NCBI GenBank assembly: GCA_038087015.1
Contig: JASBNA010000028.1
Span: 434,001-498,000, forward strand
Direction: 5' to 3'
Source: Cerrena zonata
Lineage: Eukaryota; Basidiomycota; Agaricomycetes; Polyporales; Cerrenaceae
DNA: 64,000 nucleotides
The translations under genes were made by a program, and so were the position numbers. Positions within the stretch are counted from its first letter, which is position 1. Each line of letters opens with the position of its first letter. Of the stretch, positions 8,496 through 18,884 are shown in pieces. The notes beneath the pieces are model-generated. The model was not told the DNA's origin. It saw only the letters and a list, made by a program, of their open reading frames with translations, and ran no database searches.

Positions 8496-9070
8496 ATGTC
8501 TAAACCTTTCCAGCCTATAAGTGATGTGATCAACACGTCGGGCACCCGACACGCCCACCAGAGTTTCAACGAAATCTACGGCGAGCCAGAAAACTTTCTC
8601 GAAATCGAGGTATGTCTAGCATCAAATTTATAAAAGTGATTACTTACTAACGTGATAGGTGAGGAATCCTCAAACCCATATGGGGAAAGAATTGTATACT
8701 GACTACGAAATCGTCTGCCGCGTACGTATTGAAATGTTAACCCAAAACCTTCGTCCCCGATACTAATAGCTAGACCAATATACCGGCATTCAAAAAACGA
8801 AATAGCCGAGTAAGAAGAAGATATAGAGACTTTGTCAATTTCAAAAAAATATTAGAACAAGAAACAACCAGAGTAATAATACCTTCCTTACCGGGTAAAA
8901 TCTTACTAAATTCAAACAAGTTCAACGATTTAAATATCGAGAAAAGAAGACAGGGTTTGGAAAAATTCTTAGTGATTGTCAGTGGCCATCCTTTGTTGCA
9001 AACCGGTTCCAGAACTCTAATTGACTTTATTCAAAATGATCATTGGGAACCCAAAAATATATATTATTAA
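8496..9070 (+). CDS. SNX3: Sorting nexin-3 (PX domain), two introns
   Basis: Endosomal PI3P-binding sorting nexin (Snx3/Grd19) that works with retromer to retrieve Golgi proteins. Exons are 8496-8609, 8659-8721 and 8774-9070; both junctions fall between codons and the spliced product has 157 residues. Exon 1 encodes [12 protein letters not shown]..., ending in FLEIE. Exon 2 continues [21 protein letters not shown]. Exon 3 carries TNIPAFK, the basic stretch [10 protein letters not shown] (the PX phosphoinositide-binding arginines), the IPSLPGK loop and the C-terminal [12 protein letters not shown]. This is the typical arrangement for the family. No long open frame reveals this gene; it becomes visible only after removing the two introns. 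Confidence 0.9.
8610..8658 (+). other. Intron 1 of SNX3
   Basis: 49-bp intron with donor GTATGT at 8610, branch point TACTAAC at 8645-8651 and acceptor TAG ending at 8658. Removing it joins codons 38 and 39 in phase. Confidence 0.9.
8722..8773 (+). other. Intron 2 of SNX3
   Basis: 52-bp intron with donor GTACGT at 8722, branch-like TACTAAT at 8761-8767 and acceptor TAG ending at 8773. Only 6 bases separate branch motif and acceptor, a short spacing as in many CUG-clade yeast introns. Confidence 0.88.
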
Positions 9071-9832
9071 TACCATGGTAGTTATTATGTCTTTGTATAA
9101 ATACTTGTACGTTCCTCTTGTAATTTCCCTTGACCCAGCTCCCAACACCCAGCTCCCCAACAACCCATACCCCGTCACCTCCTTACCTTCATTATCTCAT
9201 ACCCTCATTATCTCATACCCTCATTATCTCATACCTTCATTATCTCATACCTTCAGTGTCTAGTGTCCCCACAGTATCGGACTCTAGATTCTCCATGTTT
9301 CGGAGTATAGGCTTCGGAGTATAGCTCTGCAAAGGAGTTTAGTCCTCCCCCACCAAACAAAAGCCCGTACCGTCGACCCCCGTCCTGATACCACCCATAG
9401 GTCTCTTCGATTCAAAGGCTGTTCCCTCCAGCTGTTCTGCCATGCATACACCACAGTCTGCCACGGTGCCAGCAGCGATGATCAGGTGTTGTCGGTCTCC
9501 TTGAGCATGAAACAAGCGTCCAACAGGTGATTTTTGGCCTGATTTTTCTCATTTTTCACCCTTTTTTTTTTTTTTGTTTTGTTAGCAAAGGGCCGCCCCT
9601 CACTGATCTGGTTTGGCCCCACCATCAAGTCCAAATAGCGAAACTGAAAAACCGTGAAGAGCTTAACCAGTCCGATATACTGCTATCTATCAATGGAACC
9701 CCCCGCCTAGCACTGATGGGGGGATTGCTGTATAAATAGCTGGGAGAATTCTCTTTGACCAAAGGGTATTTCTCCTTCTCTATTCTATAATACTATTCTC
9801 AATACTATTATACTCAATACTCTAATCTAAAA
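9071..9832 (+). promoter_or_regulatory. ADH1 promoter region
   Basis: 762 bp before ADH1. A TATA box, TATAAATAG, lies at 9731-9739, about 95 bp before the start codon, followed by a pyrimidine-rich initiator region and repeated ACTATTCTCAATACT sequences, usual for strongly expressed yeast glycolytic genes. A four-copy 16-bp repeat is at 9188-9251. The 70-codon frame at 9527-9739 is not considered a gene. Confidence 0.65.
9188..9251 (+). repeat. 16-bp tandem repeat (TTCATTATCTCATACC)
   Basis: Four head-to-tail copies starting at 9188, 9204, 9220 and 9236, differing at the T/C before TCATT. It lies about 120 bp after the SNX3 stop. No function is apparent. Confidence 0.8.
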
Positions 9833-10879
9833 ATGTCAGTTCCAAAAACCCAAAAAGCAGTTATTTTTGAAAAAAACGGTGGTGAATTGCAATATAAGGA
9901 TATTGCTGTTCCAACTCCTAAATCTAATGAAATCTTGATTAACGTTAAATACTCTGGTGTTTGTCATACTGATTTACATGCCTGGAAAGGGGATTGGCCA
10001 TTGGATACCAAATTACCTTTGGTTGGTGGTCATGAAGGTGCTGGTGTTGTTGTTGGTCTTGGTGAAAATGTTAAAGGTTGGAAATTGGGTGATTTGGCCG
10101 GTATCAAATGGTTGAATGGTTCTTGTATGTCTTGTGAATACTGTCAAAAATCAAATGAATCCAATTGTCCAGAAGCTGATTTATCTGGTTATACCCATGA
10201 CGGTTCTTTCCAAGAATACGCTACTGCCGATGCAGTCCAAGCTGCTAGAATTCCAAAAGGTACCGACTTGGCCCAAGCTGCTCCTATCTTGTGTGCTGGT
10301 ATCACGGTTTACAAGGCCTTGAAGACTGCTCAATTGAAAGCCGGGGAATGGGTTGCTGTTTCTGGTGCTGGTGGTGGTTTAGGTTCTTTGGCCATTCAAT
10401 ACGCTAAAGCAATGGGTTACCGTGTTTTGGCTATTGATGGTGGTGCCGAAAAGGGTGAATTCACCAAGTCTCTTGGTGCCGAAGTCTATGTTGATTTCAC
10501 CCAATCAAAGGATATCGTTAAAGATGTTCAAGCTGCTACTAACGGTGGTCCACATGGGGTTATTAACGTTTCGGTTTCTGCTCGTGCCATGTCTCAATCA
10601 GTTGCTTACGTTAGATCTACTGGTACCGTTGTTTTGGTTGGTTTACCTGCTGGTGCTAAAATTGAAGCTCCAGTCTTTGATGCTGTTGTCAAGTCGGTTT
10701 CTATTAGAGGTTCTTATGTTGGTAACAGAGCCGATTCTGCTGAAGCTATTGACTTTTTCTCTAGAGGTTTGATTAAATGTCCAATTAAAGTTGTTGGTCT
10801 TTCTGAATTACCTCACATTTACGAATTAATGGAACAAGGTAAAATTTTGGGTAGATACGTTGTTGATACCTCTAAATAA
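9833..10879 (+). CDS. ADH1: Zinc-dependent alcohol dehydrogenase
   Basis: Cytosolic NAD-dependent alcohol dehydrogenase that reduces acetaldehyde to ethanol during fermentation. 348 residues, intact, without a mitochondrial presequence. The catalytic zinc site is built by CHTDLHAW (Cys at about 44) and GGHEGAG (His at about 67). The structural zinc site is the four-cysteine loop [15 protein letters not shown] at about 98-112. The nucleotide-binding fold carries [10 protein letters not shown] at about 178-187. Codon use is strongly biased, as in TEF1 and TKL1. ADH1 and ADH2 are close paralogues in this clade, so the number is a best guess; the strong TATA promoter favours the fermentative enzyme. 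Confidence 0.93.
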   Translation: MSVPKTQKAVIFEKNGGELQYKDIAVPTPKSNEILINVKYSGVCHTDLHAWKGDWPLDTKLPLVGGHEGAGVVVGLGENVKGWKLGDLAGIKWLNGSCMSCEYCQKSNESNCPEADLSGYTHDGSFQEYATADAVQAARIPKGTDLAQAAPILCAGITVYKALKTAQLKAGEWVAVSGAGGGLGSLAIQYAKAMGYRVLAIDGGAEKGEFTKSLGAEVYVDFTQSKDIVKDVQAATNGGPHGVINVSVSARAMSQSVAYVRSTGTVVLVGLPAGAKIEAPVFDAVVKSVSIRGSYVGNRADSAEAIDFFSRGLIKCPIKVVGLSELPHIYELMEQGKILGRYVVDTSK

Positions 10880-11093
10880 GTTTATAATGAAATATGATTG
10901 TCTTTGAATAAATGAAATTTGATACTTTAACTTTAATTGTAGAAAAAAAGAAAAGAAAAAAATTGCTATCTTTTAGTACAATACAATAATCTATTCATTC
11001 TAATAAAATATTTATTCTAGTAATCTAAACATTTATTCTAAAAATCTAAATATATATTCTAATAATCTAAAACATTTAATTTTCTAAACTACT

Positions 11094-13124
11094 TTAAAAA
11101 GCTTTATTCAATGGAGATAAAACATCTTTACCTTTGTAAAATTGAACAGTCTTAGCAGCTTTATCAGCAACTCCTTCTGGAGTGAAACCAAAGTATTCGT
11201 AAATAGCTGGTCCTTTACCGGAGGCACCAAATCTGTTTAATCCAAATTGTTCATGAGAGTATTTAGACCATCCGAAAGTTGACATAACTTCAACTGATAA
11301 AATTGGAACACCGTCTGGTAAAACTGATAATTGATAACTTTGATCTTGTTTATCAAAAGTTAAGAAATCTGGAATAGAAACAACGTTAGCTTTAATTCCT
11401 TCTTCGCTTAATTTTTTAGAAGCATCAACGGCAATTGCAACTTCGGAACCAGAAGCAGCAATGATAACATCAGGTTTATCTTGTTTAATTAAAGTATAAC
11501 CACCTTTAGAAGCAACTTCAATTGAAGAACCTTCCAATTGTGGTAAGTTTTGTCTAGTTAAAGCAATAACATGAGGAGTGGAAGTTGATTCAATAGCACT
11601 CTTATAAGCAGCAGAAGTTTCATTACCATCAGCTGGTCTCCAAACTGACAAGTTTGGAATGGCTCTTAAATGAGCTAAAGTTTCAATAGGTTGATGAGTT
11701 GGACCATCTTCACCTAAACCAATTGAATCATGAGTAGCAACCCAAGTAACTGGATGATGAGATAAAGCACTTAATCTAACGGCACCAGCAGCATAAGAAA
11801 CAAAATTTAAGAAGGTACCACCATAATTTTTGTAGTTAGCACCAAAGGCAGCAATACCATTCATGATAGCACCCATACCATGTTCTCTAACACCGTATCT
11901 GATATAACGACCAGAATAGTCACCTAATTTAGTATCAGGATGTTGGAAATCAACCATATCAGTAGTTCTAGTTAAATTAGAACCAGTTAAATCAGCAGAA
12001 CCACCAATGATTTCTGGAACAACTGGAACAACATTGGATAAAACAATTTCTGATAATTTTCTAGTAGCAACTGGTTTATCATTTGGAGTATAAACTGGTA
12101 ATGATTTTTCCCAACCTTCTGGTAATTTACCACTTAAACGACGTTCAACTTCAGCACCTTCAGTTGGGTATTTTTCTTTATAAGCAGCAAATAATTTATT
12201 CCAATCATTTTCAACTTGTTGGTTTTCAGAAACGTGTTTGTTATATAATTCAGTAACTTCTTTTGGAATAACAAAAGATTCTTCTGGGTTGAAACCAAAT
12301 TTGGTTTTCAATTGTTTAATATCATCAGCTTTTAATGGAGCACCATGAACACCATGGGTACCTTCGGCTAAAGAACCAAATCCAATGGTGGTTGGTAATC
12401 TGATAATAGTTGGTAAATCGGATTTCTTAGCAGCTTCAATGGCTTTAGTGATACCATCAACATCAGTATTACCATTTTCAACTTCTAAAATATTCCAACC
12501 ATAAGCTTTATATCTACCTAAAACATCTTCAGTGAAAGCAACATTGGTGTTACCATCAATTGAAATATGATTATCATCCCAAAAGGCAATGATATTGTTC
12601 AATTTTAAGTGACCAGCTAAAGAAGATGCTTCAGAAGCAACACCTTCTTGTAAACAACCATCACCCAAGAAAACAAAAATGTTAGAATCAGAAATTTGGA
12701 AATCTGGTTTGTTGTAAGTAGCAGCAAATTGTTTTTGAGCTAAAGCAATACCAACAGCATTGGAGATACCTTGACCTAAAGGACCAGTGGTAACCTCAAC
12801 ACCTGGAACATCTAAAGCTTCTGGGTGACCTGGAGTTTTAGAACCCAATTGTCTGAATTGTTTTAAATCTTCAATACTTAAATCGTATCCATATAAAACT
12901 AATAATGAATAAAGTAAAGCACAAGCATGACCATTTGATAAAACAAATCTATCTCTATTAATCCATTTTGGATTCTTTGGATTAAATTTCATGGTTTGCC
13001 AAACAGCATGAGCAGCTGGTGCCATCCCTAATGGTGCCCCTGGATGTCCAGAATTAGCAGCAGCAACAGCATCAACTGCTAATAATCTAATGGTGTTAAT
13101 GGCTTTTTGTTCAAGTTCAGACAT
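11094..13124 (-). CDS. TKL1: Transketolase
   Basis: Thiamine-diphosphate enzyme of the non-oxidative pentose phosphate pathway, moving two-carbon units between sugar phosphates. 676 residues, intact, normal size. Key sequences: SGHPGAPLG at about 23-31, the ThDP/Mg motif GDGCLQEG at about 157-164, and the catalytic-glutamate region VREHGMGAIMNG at about 416-427, then THDSIGLGEDGPTHQPIE at about 468-485. The sequence is strongly codon-biased. It is convergent with ADH1, with 214 bp between the two stops. Confidence 0.97.
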   Translation of the reverse strand: MSELEQKAINTIRLLAVDAVAAANSGHPGAPLGMAPAAHAVWQTMKFNPKNPKWINRDRFVLSNGHACALLYSLLVLYGYDLSIEDLKQFRQLGSKTPGHPEALDVPGVEVTTGPLGQGISNAVGIALAQKQFAATYNKPDFQISDSNIFVFLGDGCLQEGVASEASSLAGHLKLNNIIAFWDDNHISIDGNTNVAFTEDVLGRYKAYGWNILEVENGNTDVDGITKAIEAAKKSDLPTIIRLPTTIGFGSLAEGTHGVHGAPLKADDIKQLKTKFGFNPEESFVIPKEVTELYNKHVSENQQVENDWNKLFAAYKEKYPTEGAEVERRLSGKLPEGWEKSLPVYTPNDKPVATRKLSEIVLSNVVPVVPEIIGGSADLTGSNLTRTTDMVDFQHPDTKLGDYSGRYIRYGVREHGMGAIMNGIAAFGANYKNYGGTFLNFVSYAAGAVRLSALSHHPVTWVATHDSIGLGEDGPTHQPIETLAHLRAIPNLSVWRPADGNETSAAYKSAIESTSTPHVIALTRQNLPQLEGSSIEVASKGGYTLIKQDKPDVIIAASGSEVAIAVDASKKLSEEGIKANVVSIPDFLTFDKQDQSYQLSVLPDGVPILSVEVMSTFGWSKYSHEQFGLNRFGASGKGPAIYEYFGFTPEGVADKAAKTVQFYKGKDVLSPLNKAF

Positions 13125-13758
13125 ACTTACTGGTTGTAGTGATTCAATTGATAAGTACTAGAATTTTTCCCTTTCAATTGAGCTTTCAAAAAGGAAATCT
13201 AACCTCCTAAATACAATTTCCAACGAATTCGAAAACGAGGAAATGGAATTTTTCAATTTTTGGGAATTGAATTTTTTGTGAACGAAAAAAAAAATTTATT
13301 CGTTCAACATTTTGATTGTCTTACTAATCTTCAATCTGGCCAATTGATTTGATTCGTTCGATGATCCAGTGGGTCCAGTGATTGCAATTGGCGTTATCCG
13401 TGGTATCTCTTCACTTGTATCTGCTAAGTACCCAATCGTTTTTTTGCAATAGAAAGTAAGAGTTTGGTATCACGTGCATTACGGTCATTGGGCATATTGG
13501 AATACACCCTTGTAAGTAATCTAGCAGACAATTGCCTGTTGGCTTTCTTCGAAGGTCCCGGTAAGCCCTCCATATTAGGTAGGGTATTGTTGTATTTGGC
13601 CAATAATTATACCGATCATTCCCTCTTTTTTTTCAGTTTGATCGTGGACCAATCATTAGGTCGGAGCGAGCTACAAGTCCGAAAGACAAAGGAGAACCTT
13701 TGTTGCAGCCATTTCTACACTGGGTTTTAAGTTATGAATGTATATTTTAGTTAGATGA
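13125..13758 (-). promoter_or_regulatory. TKL1 promoter
   Basis: 634 bp upstream of TKL1. A CACGTG E-box is at 13471-13476, a site type used by Tye7/Cbf1 in carbon-metabolism promoters of Candida-type yeasts. A and T tracts lie near the start codon (13261-13310). The 88-codon frame at 13464-13730 resembles no family and is not annotated. Confidence 0.5.
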
Positions 13759-15483
13759 CTATTCAGGGTCGTCAAACGGGCTCTTTTCACCGCTGTCATC
13801 ACTCTGGGGTCTTTTTTTTTCATCTTTATTGTCGATTTCAACGTCCAAGATGAATGATCCGTTATTTGATCCTTGTAAACTGCTGTCGTCGTCATTTCTG
13901 GGTATCAGGGGTTTGACAAACGCATCGTCGTCGTTGTTGATGACCAATCTTTGGTCAGACACGTTATTCTTGGTATTGGAGTTGTTGGTAGTGATGGTAT
14001 TGTTTCTGCGTACACTGGTGGCACGAGTAATCTCACCAATGTCAGAGTCCACATCACTATCGTCACTTTCATCCTCTTCAGGTAATGTTTGATCCCCATC
14101 GACGTTCTGGATGTTTAGCTTCAAATCAATACGGGAGCCCTCGTGACTGGTATTGATCAATGTATCATTGTTTGTATTGCGAGACTCTAAGTCGTTACTA
14201 GATTTAGTATAACTTTCTTCGTCATTATCGGTATCTTCATCTTCCTCTTCCTCTTCTTCTTCTTCTTCTTCTTCTTCAATACGATCAACGTTGACCAATC
14301 TTGGTTGGGCCTTTATGGCAGTCATGGTCGAGTCCTTGGGTTTATTTTGTTCCTCTGCATTGGAATTATTATTATTATTTTGGTCGTTAGGATTATGATT
14401 ATTGGCCCTCATCACATCACCGATGATCGAGGCGTTTTCAATTGTATTCAAATCACTAAATATCGACTCGGTTTCATATGAATAGACTGATCTGGTGTTA
14501 TTTCTGGTTGGACGCACGGTGACCCCTGGAATATAAGCAATTGGTAGAATGTTTGATGCATTGGTTGTGGAAATTGAGGTTGCAACCGAATTTCTGTTAT
14601 TGGATTGTGGATCCAAATAAACATTACTGACATTTGGTTGATTGGTACTCATTCCTCTTGCTCCACCTCCTCTACCTCCTCTTCTACCTCCTCGGTGACC
14701 TCTGACCGAATTATTATAACGGCGGTCTCTGGTTTCGTATTTAACCTTTGGACGAGTAAATGATTCATAACTTGACAATCTACGATTGGATCTATTACGA
14801 CGAGCAGCTGCTTGTGCAGATCTAGACGCTGGTGGACGACGCTGTTGTTGATTGAATGTCTGTTGATTTACTTGTTGAGCGGGTATCTGTTTTTCCAAAT
14901 CTCCTGATTCATTATTACCATTAGCAACACCACTGCCTGCAACACCGGCAACACCACCTACTGCCCCGGCAACACTACCAACTCCTCCTGCGCTTCCTCC
15001 ACCTGCTGTGGAAGTAGTATCAGTCCCATTTTGATTAGGAGACATATGTTCGTCAAGCTTTTGTTCGTAATGGTGCATCTGCTTACCACTAGAAGTATCA
15101 TCATAATCGTAGTCATAGTCATAGTCATATTCACTCATCGCCATATCTTCATCATCCAAAGACACTGGGTGTTTCTTTCTATAGACATATCGGTAGTATA
15201 AAAACCCACCAATCAACCCCAATACCGCCAAACCACCAATCACCCCTCCAACGATTCCTCCAACCGGAGTAGACTTGCTTGAACTCTCCCCATCTTTCTT
15301 CTGACAAACTGATCTTGGACATGCATCACAAGTTTGTGATAACTGAACACACTCCTCATCATCCTTACATTTAGGACACAGAGTATCGGAATCAGTACAA
15401 ATCACACACCCACTAGAATCGGTAGCTTCACTTCGAGCGAACACCCGAGTAGCATCTTTAAACTCTTCATAGCTTAAAGACAT
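13759..15483 (-). CDS. OPY2: Opy2-like membrane anchor for Ste50 in HOG/MAPK signalling
   Basis: 574-residue single-span membrane protein. The outer N-terminal domain has eight cysteines in C-x2-C pairs (CVIC, CPKC, CDAC, CPRSVC within residues 26-61). The membrane segment PVGGIVGGVIGGLAVLGLIG lies at about 73-92, followed by YYRYVYRKK, a positive-inside stop. The long cytoplasmic tail has YDYDYDYDYD, Gly-rich and RGG-rich stretches, and the conserved NILPIAYIPGVTVRP block with SETESIF-like acidic motifs that characterise Opy2. Opy2 tethers the Ste50-Ste11 module at the plasma membrane. Glutamate/aspartate runs (13 E at about 408-420) are an expanded feature. No N-terminal signal peptide is visible, as expected for this topology. 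Confidence 0.85.
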   Translation of the reverse strand: MSLSYEEFKDATRVFARSEATDSSGCVICTDSDTLCPKCKDDEECVQLSQTCDACPRSVCQKKDGESSSKSTPVGGIVGGVIGGLAVLGLIGGFLYYRYVYRKKHPVSLDDEDMAMSEYDYDYDYDYDDTSSGKQMHHYEQKLDEHMSPNQNGTDTTSTAGGGSAGGVGSVAGAVGGVAGVAGSGVANGNNESGDLEKQIPAQQVNQQTFNQQQRRPPASRSAQAAARRNRSNRRLSSYESFTRPKVKYETRDRRYNNSVRGHRGGRRGGRGGGARGMSTNQPNVSNVYLDPQSNNRNSVATSISTTNASNILPIAYIPGVTVRPTRNNTRSVYSYETESIFSDLNTIENASIIGDVMRANNHNPNDQNNNNNSNAEEQNKPKDSTMTAIKAQPRLVNVDRIEEEEEEEEEEEEDEDTDNDEESYTKSSNDLESRNTNNDTLINTSHEGSRIDLKLNIQNVDGDQTLPEEDESDDSDVDSDIGEITRATSVRRNNTITTNNSNTKNNVSDQRLVINNDDDAFVKPLIPRNDDDSSLQGSNNGSFILDVEIDNKDEKKRPQSDDSGEKSPFDDPE

Positions 15484-16370
15484 TGGAATAGTTATAATAC
15501 AATCGTAAAAAAAAAATCAATAAAGAAAAAAAAAAAAAAAAAGTTTTGCAAATATTCAAAGAACCAAAAAATGAAAAATAGTTAACCAAGTAAAAGAAAT
15601 GAAAGGAAATTCGTTAATGTGAGCTCTAAAGCACTTATCTTGACATTAAAGGGTGTAATTACCTTCTTCTAAAGGATTATAGGTCCAAATCTAATAAAAT
15701 CAAAAAGAAAAAAATGGCAGTTTGAACAATAGGGGTGAAAAAACAAAAGGATACCAATTAGAGACAAAATGCGATTTCAAATGTTAATCTAGCGCTTCAA
15801 CTATATGAATCTATAACTGCCTATGATAATTTGTAGTAGATAGAAGGAAAAACCAAGTAGTTGGAAACTAGATAGGCGAATACACTGATTTAAGTGTTTT
15901 GAAGTAACAAAAATGCTTAACGAGTTTTAGTTCAAATACACCAAAAACAAAAAAAAAAAAAAAAAAAAATGGAAGAGTCTGGACTTGCTAACAAAACCAG
16001 GTCCATCACCAACATTAACAACTTGTGGCCGTTACTAACAGCGAGCTGTGGGTGTGGTTGGTTGTGTCGCTGGAGGTGACACTTAGTGTTATTGTAGGGG
16101 CCATTGTAGGGGTCATTGTAGGGGTACTGTAGAATCCACTGGTGTGAAGGGATGGAAAGCACAATTCTAATATAATACGCTTCATCATTCGATGATTAAG
16201 AAGATGAAGGTGAAGAATATCAGAATGAAACATGGGACTGGTTTCAGAGTTGACGATGAAACTATTTGAAGATGCACTGATACAAAAGCCACAATTAAGC
16301 CGTCTTATTGTTGAGCCCAGGAACTTCGTTTAAATTACTCGAGTAAGTTTACATATATATATTTAGATAC
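15484..16370 (-). other. Intergenic region between NOT5 and OPY2
   Basis: 887 bp upstream of OPY2 and downstream of NOT5. It is AT-rich with long A tracts (about 15524-15542 and 15950-15969). Two short repeats of CATTGTAGGGG (about 16103-16122) and a following GTAGGGGTACTGTAG are visible. Frames at 15932-16162 and 16015-16233 do not resemble proteins. No RNA gene was recognised. Confidence 0.4.
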
Positions 16371-18272
16371 TTAGAATGTTTGTCTGGTTTCAGGTACAAA
16401 GACAAAGTTATCTTTACGTCTGATTAGCCAAGTACGCTCGTAATCAAAGTATTTATAGTTTTGTTCTTTTAATTCATCTTGTTCATCTTCGGTATGATGA
16501 TCAGAGTGAAGATTATCATCAGGAGTATCTTCCTTTTGTATGACGGACATTGATCTTGATTTAGAATTCTTTTGATCTTTAGCAAACCACTGTTTTGTTT
16601 CAGTATTCCATATCCAACCTCTTTTACTTAACTCTTTGGCTGCATTCCATTTGGATAAATTATATATACCTTCACTGTAATAGAAACAGTAAAATAAAGT
16701 ATCGTTATCGAATTTTTTCATTATATGACTCAGATTTAATTCATACATTGGTTCTTGAGGATAATCAACTGAGCTTGGATGAACGTTGGTTGGGTTATAT
16801 TGTCTTGGTTTTTCTGCATCAAAGGAATCAGGACAATTTAATAAGGAATTTTCTAGCATAGAACTTATATTTTGAAATGGTAATGGATTATTAAGACGCA
16901 GTTGTGGAATAGTCGATAATCTGGGAATGGTATCCCAAAACGTCTTGTTTTCATTCAGCATTATTGGCGATTCTGATTGTGATTTGGTTGATAATTTCTT
17001 TTCGCTTTCTCCTCCATTTGAAGTTATTGGTGACTGAGAATTTAATTTGCTACTTGCAGCTTGTGGTGATGCTGTAGTCAGTTTATTATTGAGACCCGGC
17101 GGTGGCACTTTCCCACTTACGTTACGACTGGCTGGTGCTGTTGTTGCAGTGGCTGCTGCAGTGGCTGAAGCTGCCACTGAGGGTAAGGTATTCCCATTTG
17201 TAGTAGCGGCCTTCACCACATTAGAATACGAATTGGCATTGGTGATTGGTGGTGGGTTGGTGGCAGGCACTACACCGGCCTTCTTCTTGCTTATGATAGG
17301 AGTATGACTTTGCGATTGGGGTTGTTGAGCTTGTGGTTGTGGTTGAGCTTGTGGTTGAGCTTGAGCTTGAGCTTGTGGTTGAGGTTGAGGTTGAGGTTGC
17401 TGTTGTTGTTGAGGCTGTGATGGCGTGTTTTCGTTGGATGGTGAAGGAACAGTTGGGTAAGAGGTACTCTTTTGATCTTCATCACTTTCTGGTTTAGTTC
17501 GATCCAAATCACCCATTAAAACTCCGTGACCTTCTTCAAATTCGCCATTTTCATCATCCATTTCGAGTTGATCATAAAAATCATCATATTCAACATAATC
17601 TTCATCTTGGTTATTTTCAACGTAATATTCCAAATCATCTTTAATATCTTCAATTCTTTCCGGATCTAATTTACCATTTTCAAAGTTTCTTAATATCTTC
17701 TCTAATTGAGTCAAATGATTCCCATTACGTTCTTGTTTATATTTACAATCTTCAATTGACAGCTGCAAAATACTTGACAGCTTGGATCTTCTCAGTTGTG
17801 AACTTAATTGAGAAATTTCTTGTTCTAATCCTTCATTCTGTTGATTAATTTGATCAATTATATCACTTATATAATTATAAGCTTCAATTTTCTTAGCATC
17901 TGCTGGATCATCAGAAAATCGATGGAACTTCTTTTGATTCTGTAATTCTAACCCTTCATTCGAAAATTGCTTGATTTTCAGCAGTTTTTCTAAATCTTTA
18001 AATTGATCCATGGCATGTTCAATCTTAGTACGATTTTCTTGTAATAAATTTTTATCTAATTTAATACTTCCATCTCCCAACCACTGTTTTAATTGATCCC
18101 TTGATCTTTGCAACTTCTTTATTTCTTTCTTCAAATCACTCTCTAATTTCTCCTTCTGACTACTTATTTCAGTAGTCATTAACTTATCATAAATATCATC
18201 AAACACCGATAACCCTTCGGCAATCTTCTTGTTGGTCTTGTCAAACTCTTGTTGTAGTTTTCTAGCACTCAT
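16371..18272 (-). CDS. NOT5: CCR4-NOT complex subunit Not5 (CNOT3)
   Basis: 633-residue subunit of the CCR4-NOT complex, linking mRNA deadenylation and codon-dependent decay to the ribosome. The start is placed at the ATG at 18272 because MSARKLQQEFDKTNKKIAEGL is the family N-terminus; the frame extends 18 residues upstream only from a TTG codon. Residues 1-230 are coiled-coil Not5/Not3 N-terminal domain, with KLESDLKKEIKKLQRSRDQLKQWL at about 41-65. The middle is low complexity, with a Q/P/A repeat at about 280-330 and Ala/Ser/Asn tracts. The C-terminal NOT box includes YFDYERTWLIRRKDNFVF near the end. CCR4, the partner nuclease, lies in the same window. Confidence 0.92.
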   Translation of the reverse strand: MSARKLQQEFDKTNKKIAEGLSVFDDIYDKLMTTEISSQKEKLESDLKKEIKKLQRSRDQLKQWLGDGSIKLDKNLLQENRTKIEHAMDQFKDLEKLLKIKQFSNEGLELQNQKKFHRFSDDPADAKKIEAYNYISDIIDQINQQNEGLEQEISQLSSQLRRSKLSSILQLSIEDCKYKQERNGNHLTQLEKILRNFENGKLDPERIEDIKDDLEYYVENNQDEDYVEYDDFYDQLEMDDENGEFEEGHGVLMGDLDRTKPESDEDQKSTSYPTVPSPSNENTPSQPQQQQQPQPQPQPQAQAQAQPQAQPQPQAQQPQSQSHTPIISKKKAGVVPATNPPPITNANSYSNVVKAATTNGNTLPSVAASATAAATATTAPASRNVSGKVPPPGLNNKLTTASPQAASSKLNSQSPITSNGGESEKKLSTKSQSESPIMLNENKTFWDTIPRLSTIPQLRLNNPLPFQNISSMLENSLLNCPDSFDAEKPRQYNPTNVHPSSVDYPQEPMYELNLSHIMKKFDNDTLFYCFYYSEGIYNLSKWNAAKELSKRGWIWNTETKQWFAKDQKNSKSRSMSVIQKEDTPDDNLHSDHHTEDEQDELKEQNYKYFDYERTWLIRRKDNFVFVPETRQTF

Positions 18273-18884
18273 CTCTCGGTCAATTGTTATATATCGTCCA
18301 TGTATTCCACTAACTTTCAAGTTCAAGTTATTGTTGCAAGATTCTCTCTTACCGTCGGTTTTACTACGCTTCCTTGTCTTTTTTTTTCTTTAAGGCTCTC
18401 TCCATATTTTCCCGTGCCCATATTTACACAAAGGGACCACCACTGGCCGTTCTCACAATTACCCCTATGGATGGAACCTCGAGGGAAAGGCCCGTACCGT
18501 CAATTCATTTGCAACAACCAGATGAATTATTGCAAAAAGCAAGAGCCGTTGAAAGCAGGAGTATCTTGCCTAAATATGAAGTTGGTTGGGCTCAGAGGAC
18601 TGCTACAGTGGTTACAAATACGGGTGACAGTGAAAATAAGAAATTAACACTGAAAATGACTCCCAGTTGGTCACCAAGTTGTCAGAGATGTCACCAAGAT
18701 GACCAAAGTTGGCAGAAATATCACCAGATTGGCACATTTATCAAAACTTATTGTGTTCTCTTGTTCCAGTGGTTTCAGATGCAAGGAGCCAGGCAGGGTC
18801 TACGCCAGTCTTTGAATCTCACAACAAATATGTTTTCTAATTGTAAATATCTAATAGTTGATTCTATTTGTGCAAACATATAAA
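18273..18884 (-). promoter_or_regulatory. NOT5 upstream region
   Basis: 612 bp between NOT5 and LTP1. A plus-strand frame of 169 codons (18374-18883) crosses it, but it has no ATG start, no recognisable domain and lies in promoter position. A short repeat of CACCAAG/CACCAGA with TTGGCA occurs at about 18672-18740. Nothing else was recognised. Confidence 0.4.

Noticed and set aside
18374..18883. 169-codon open frame upstream of NOT5
   Set aside because: Starts from TTG, lies wholly in the NOT5 promoter, shows no domain, and covers a locally repeated sequence.
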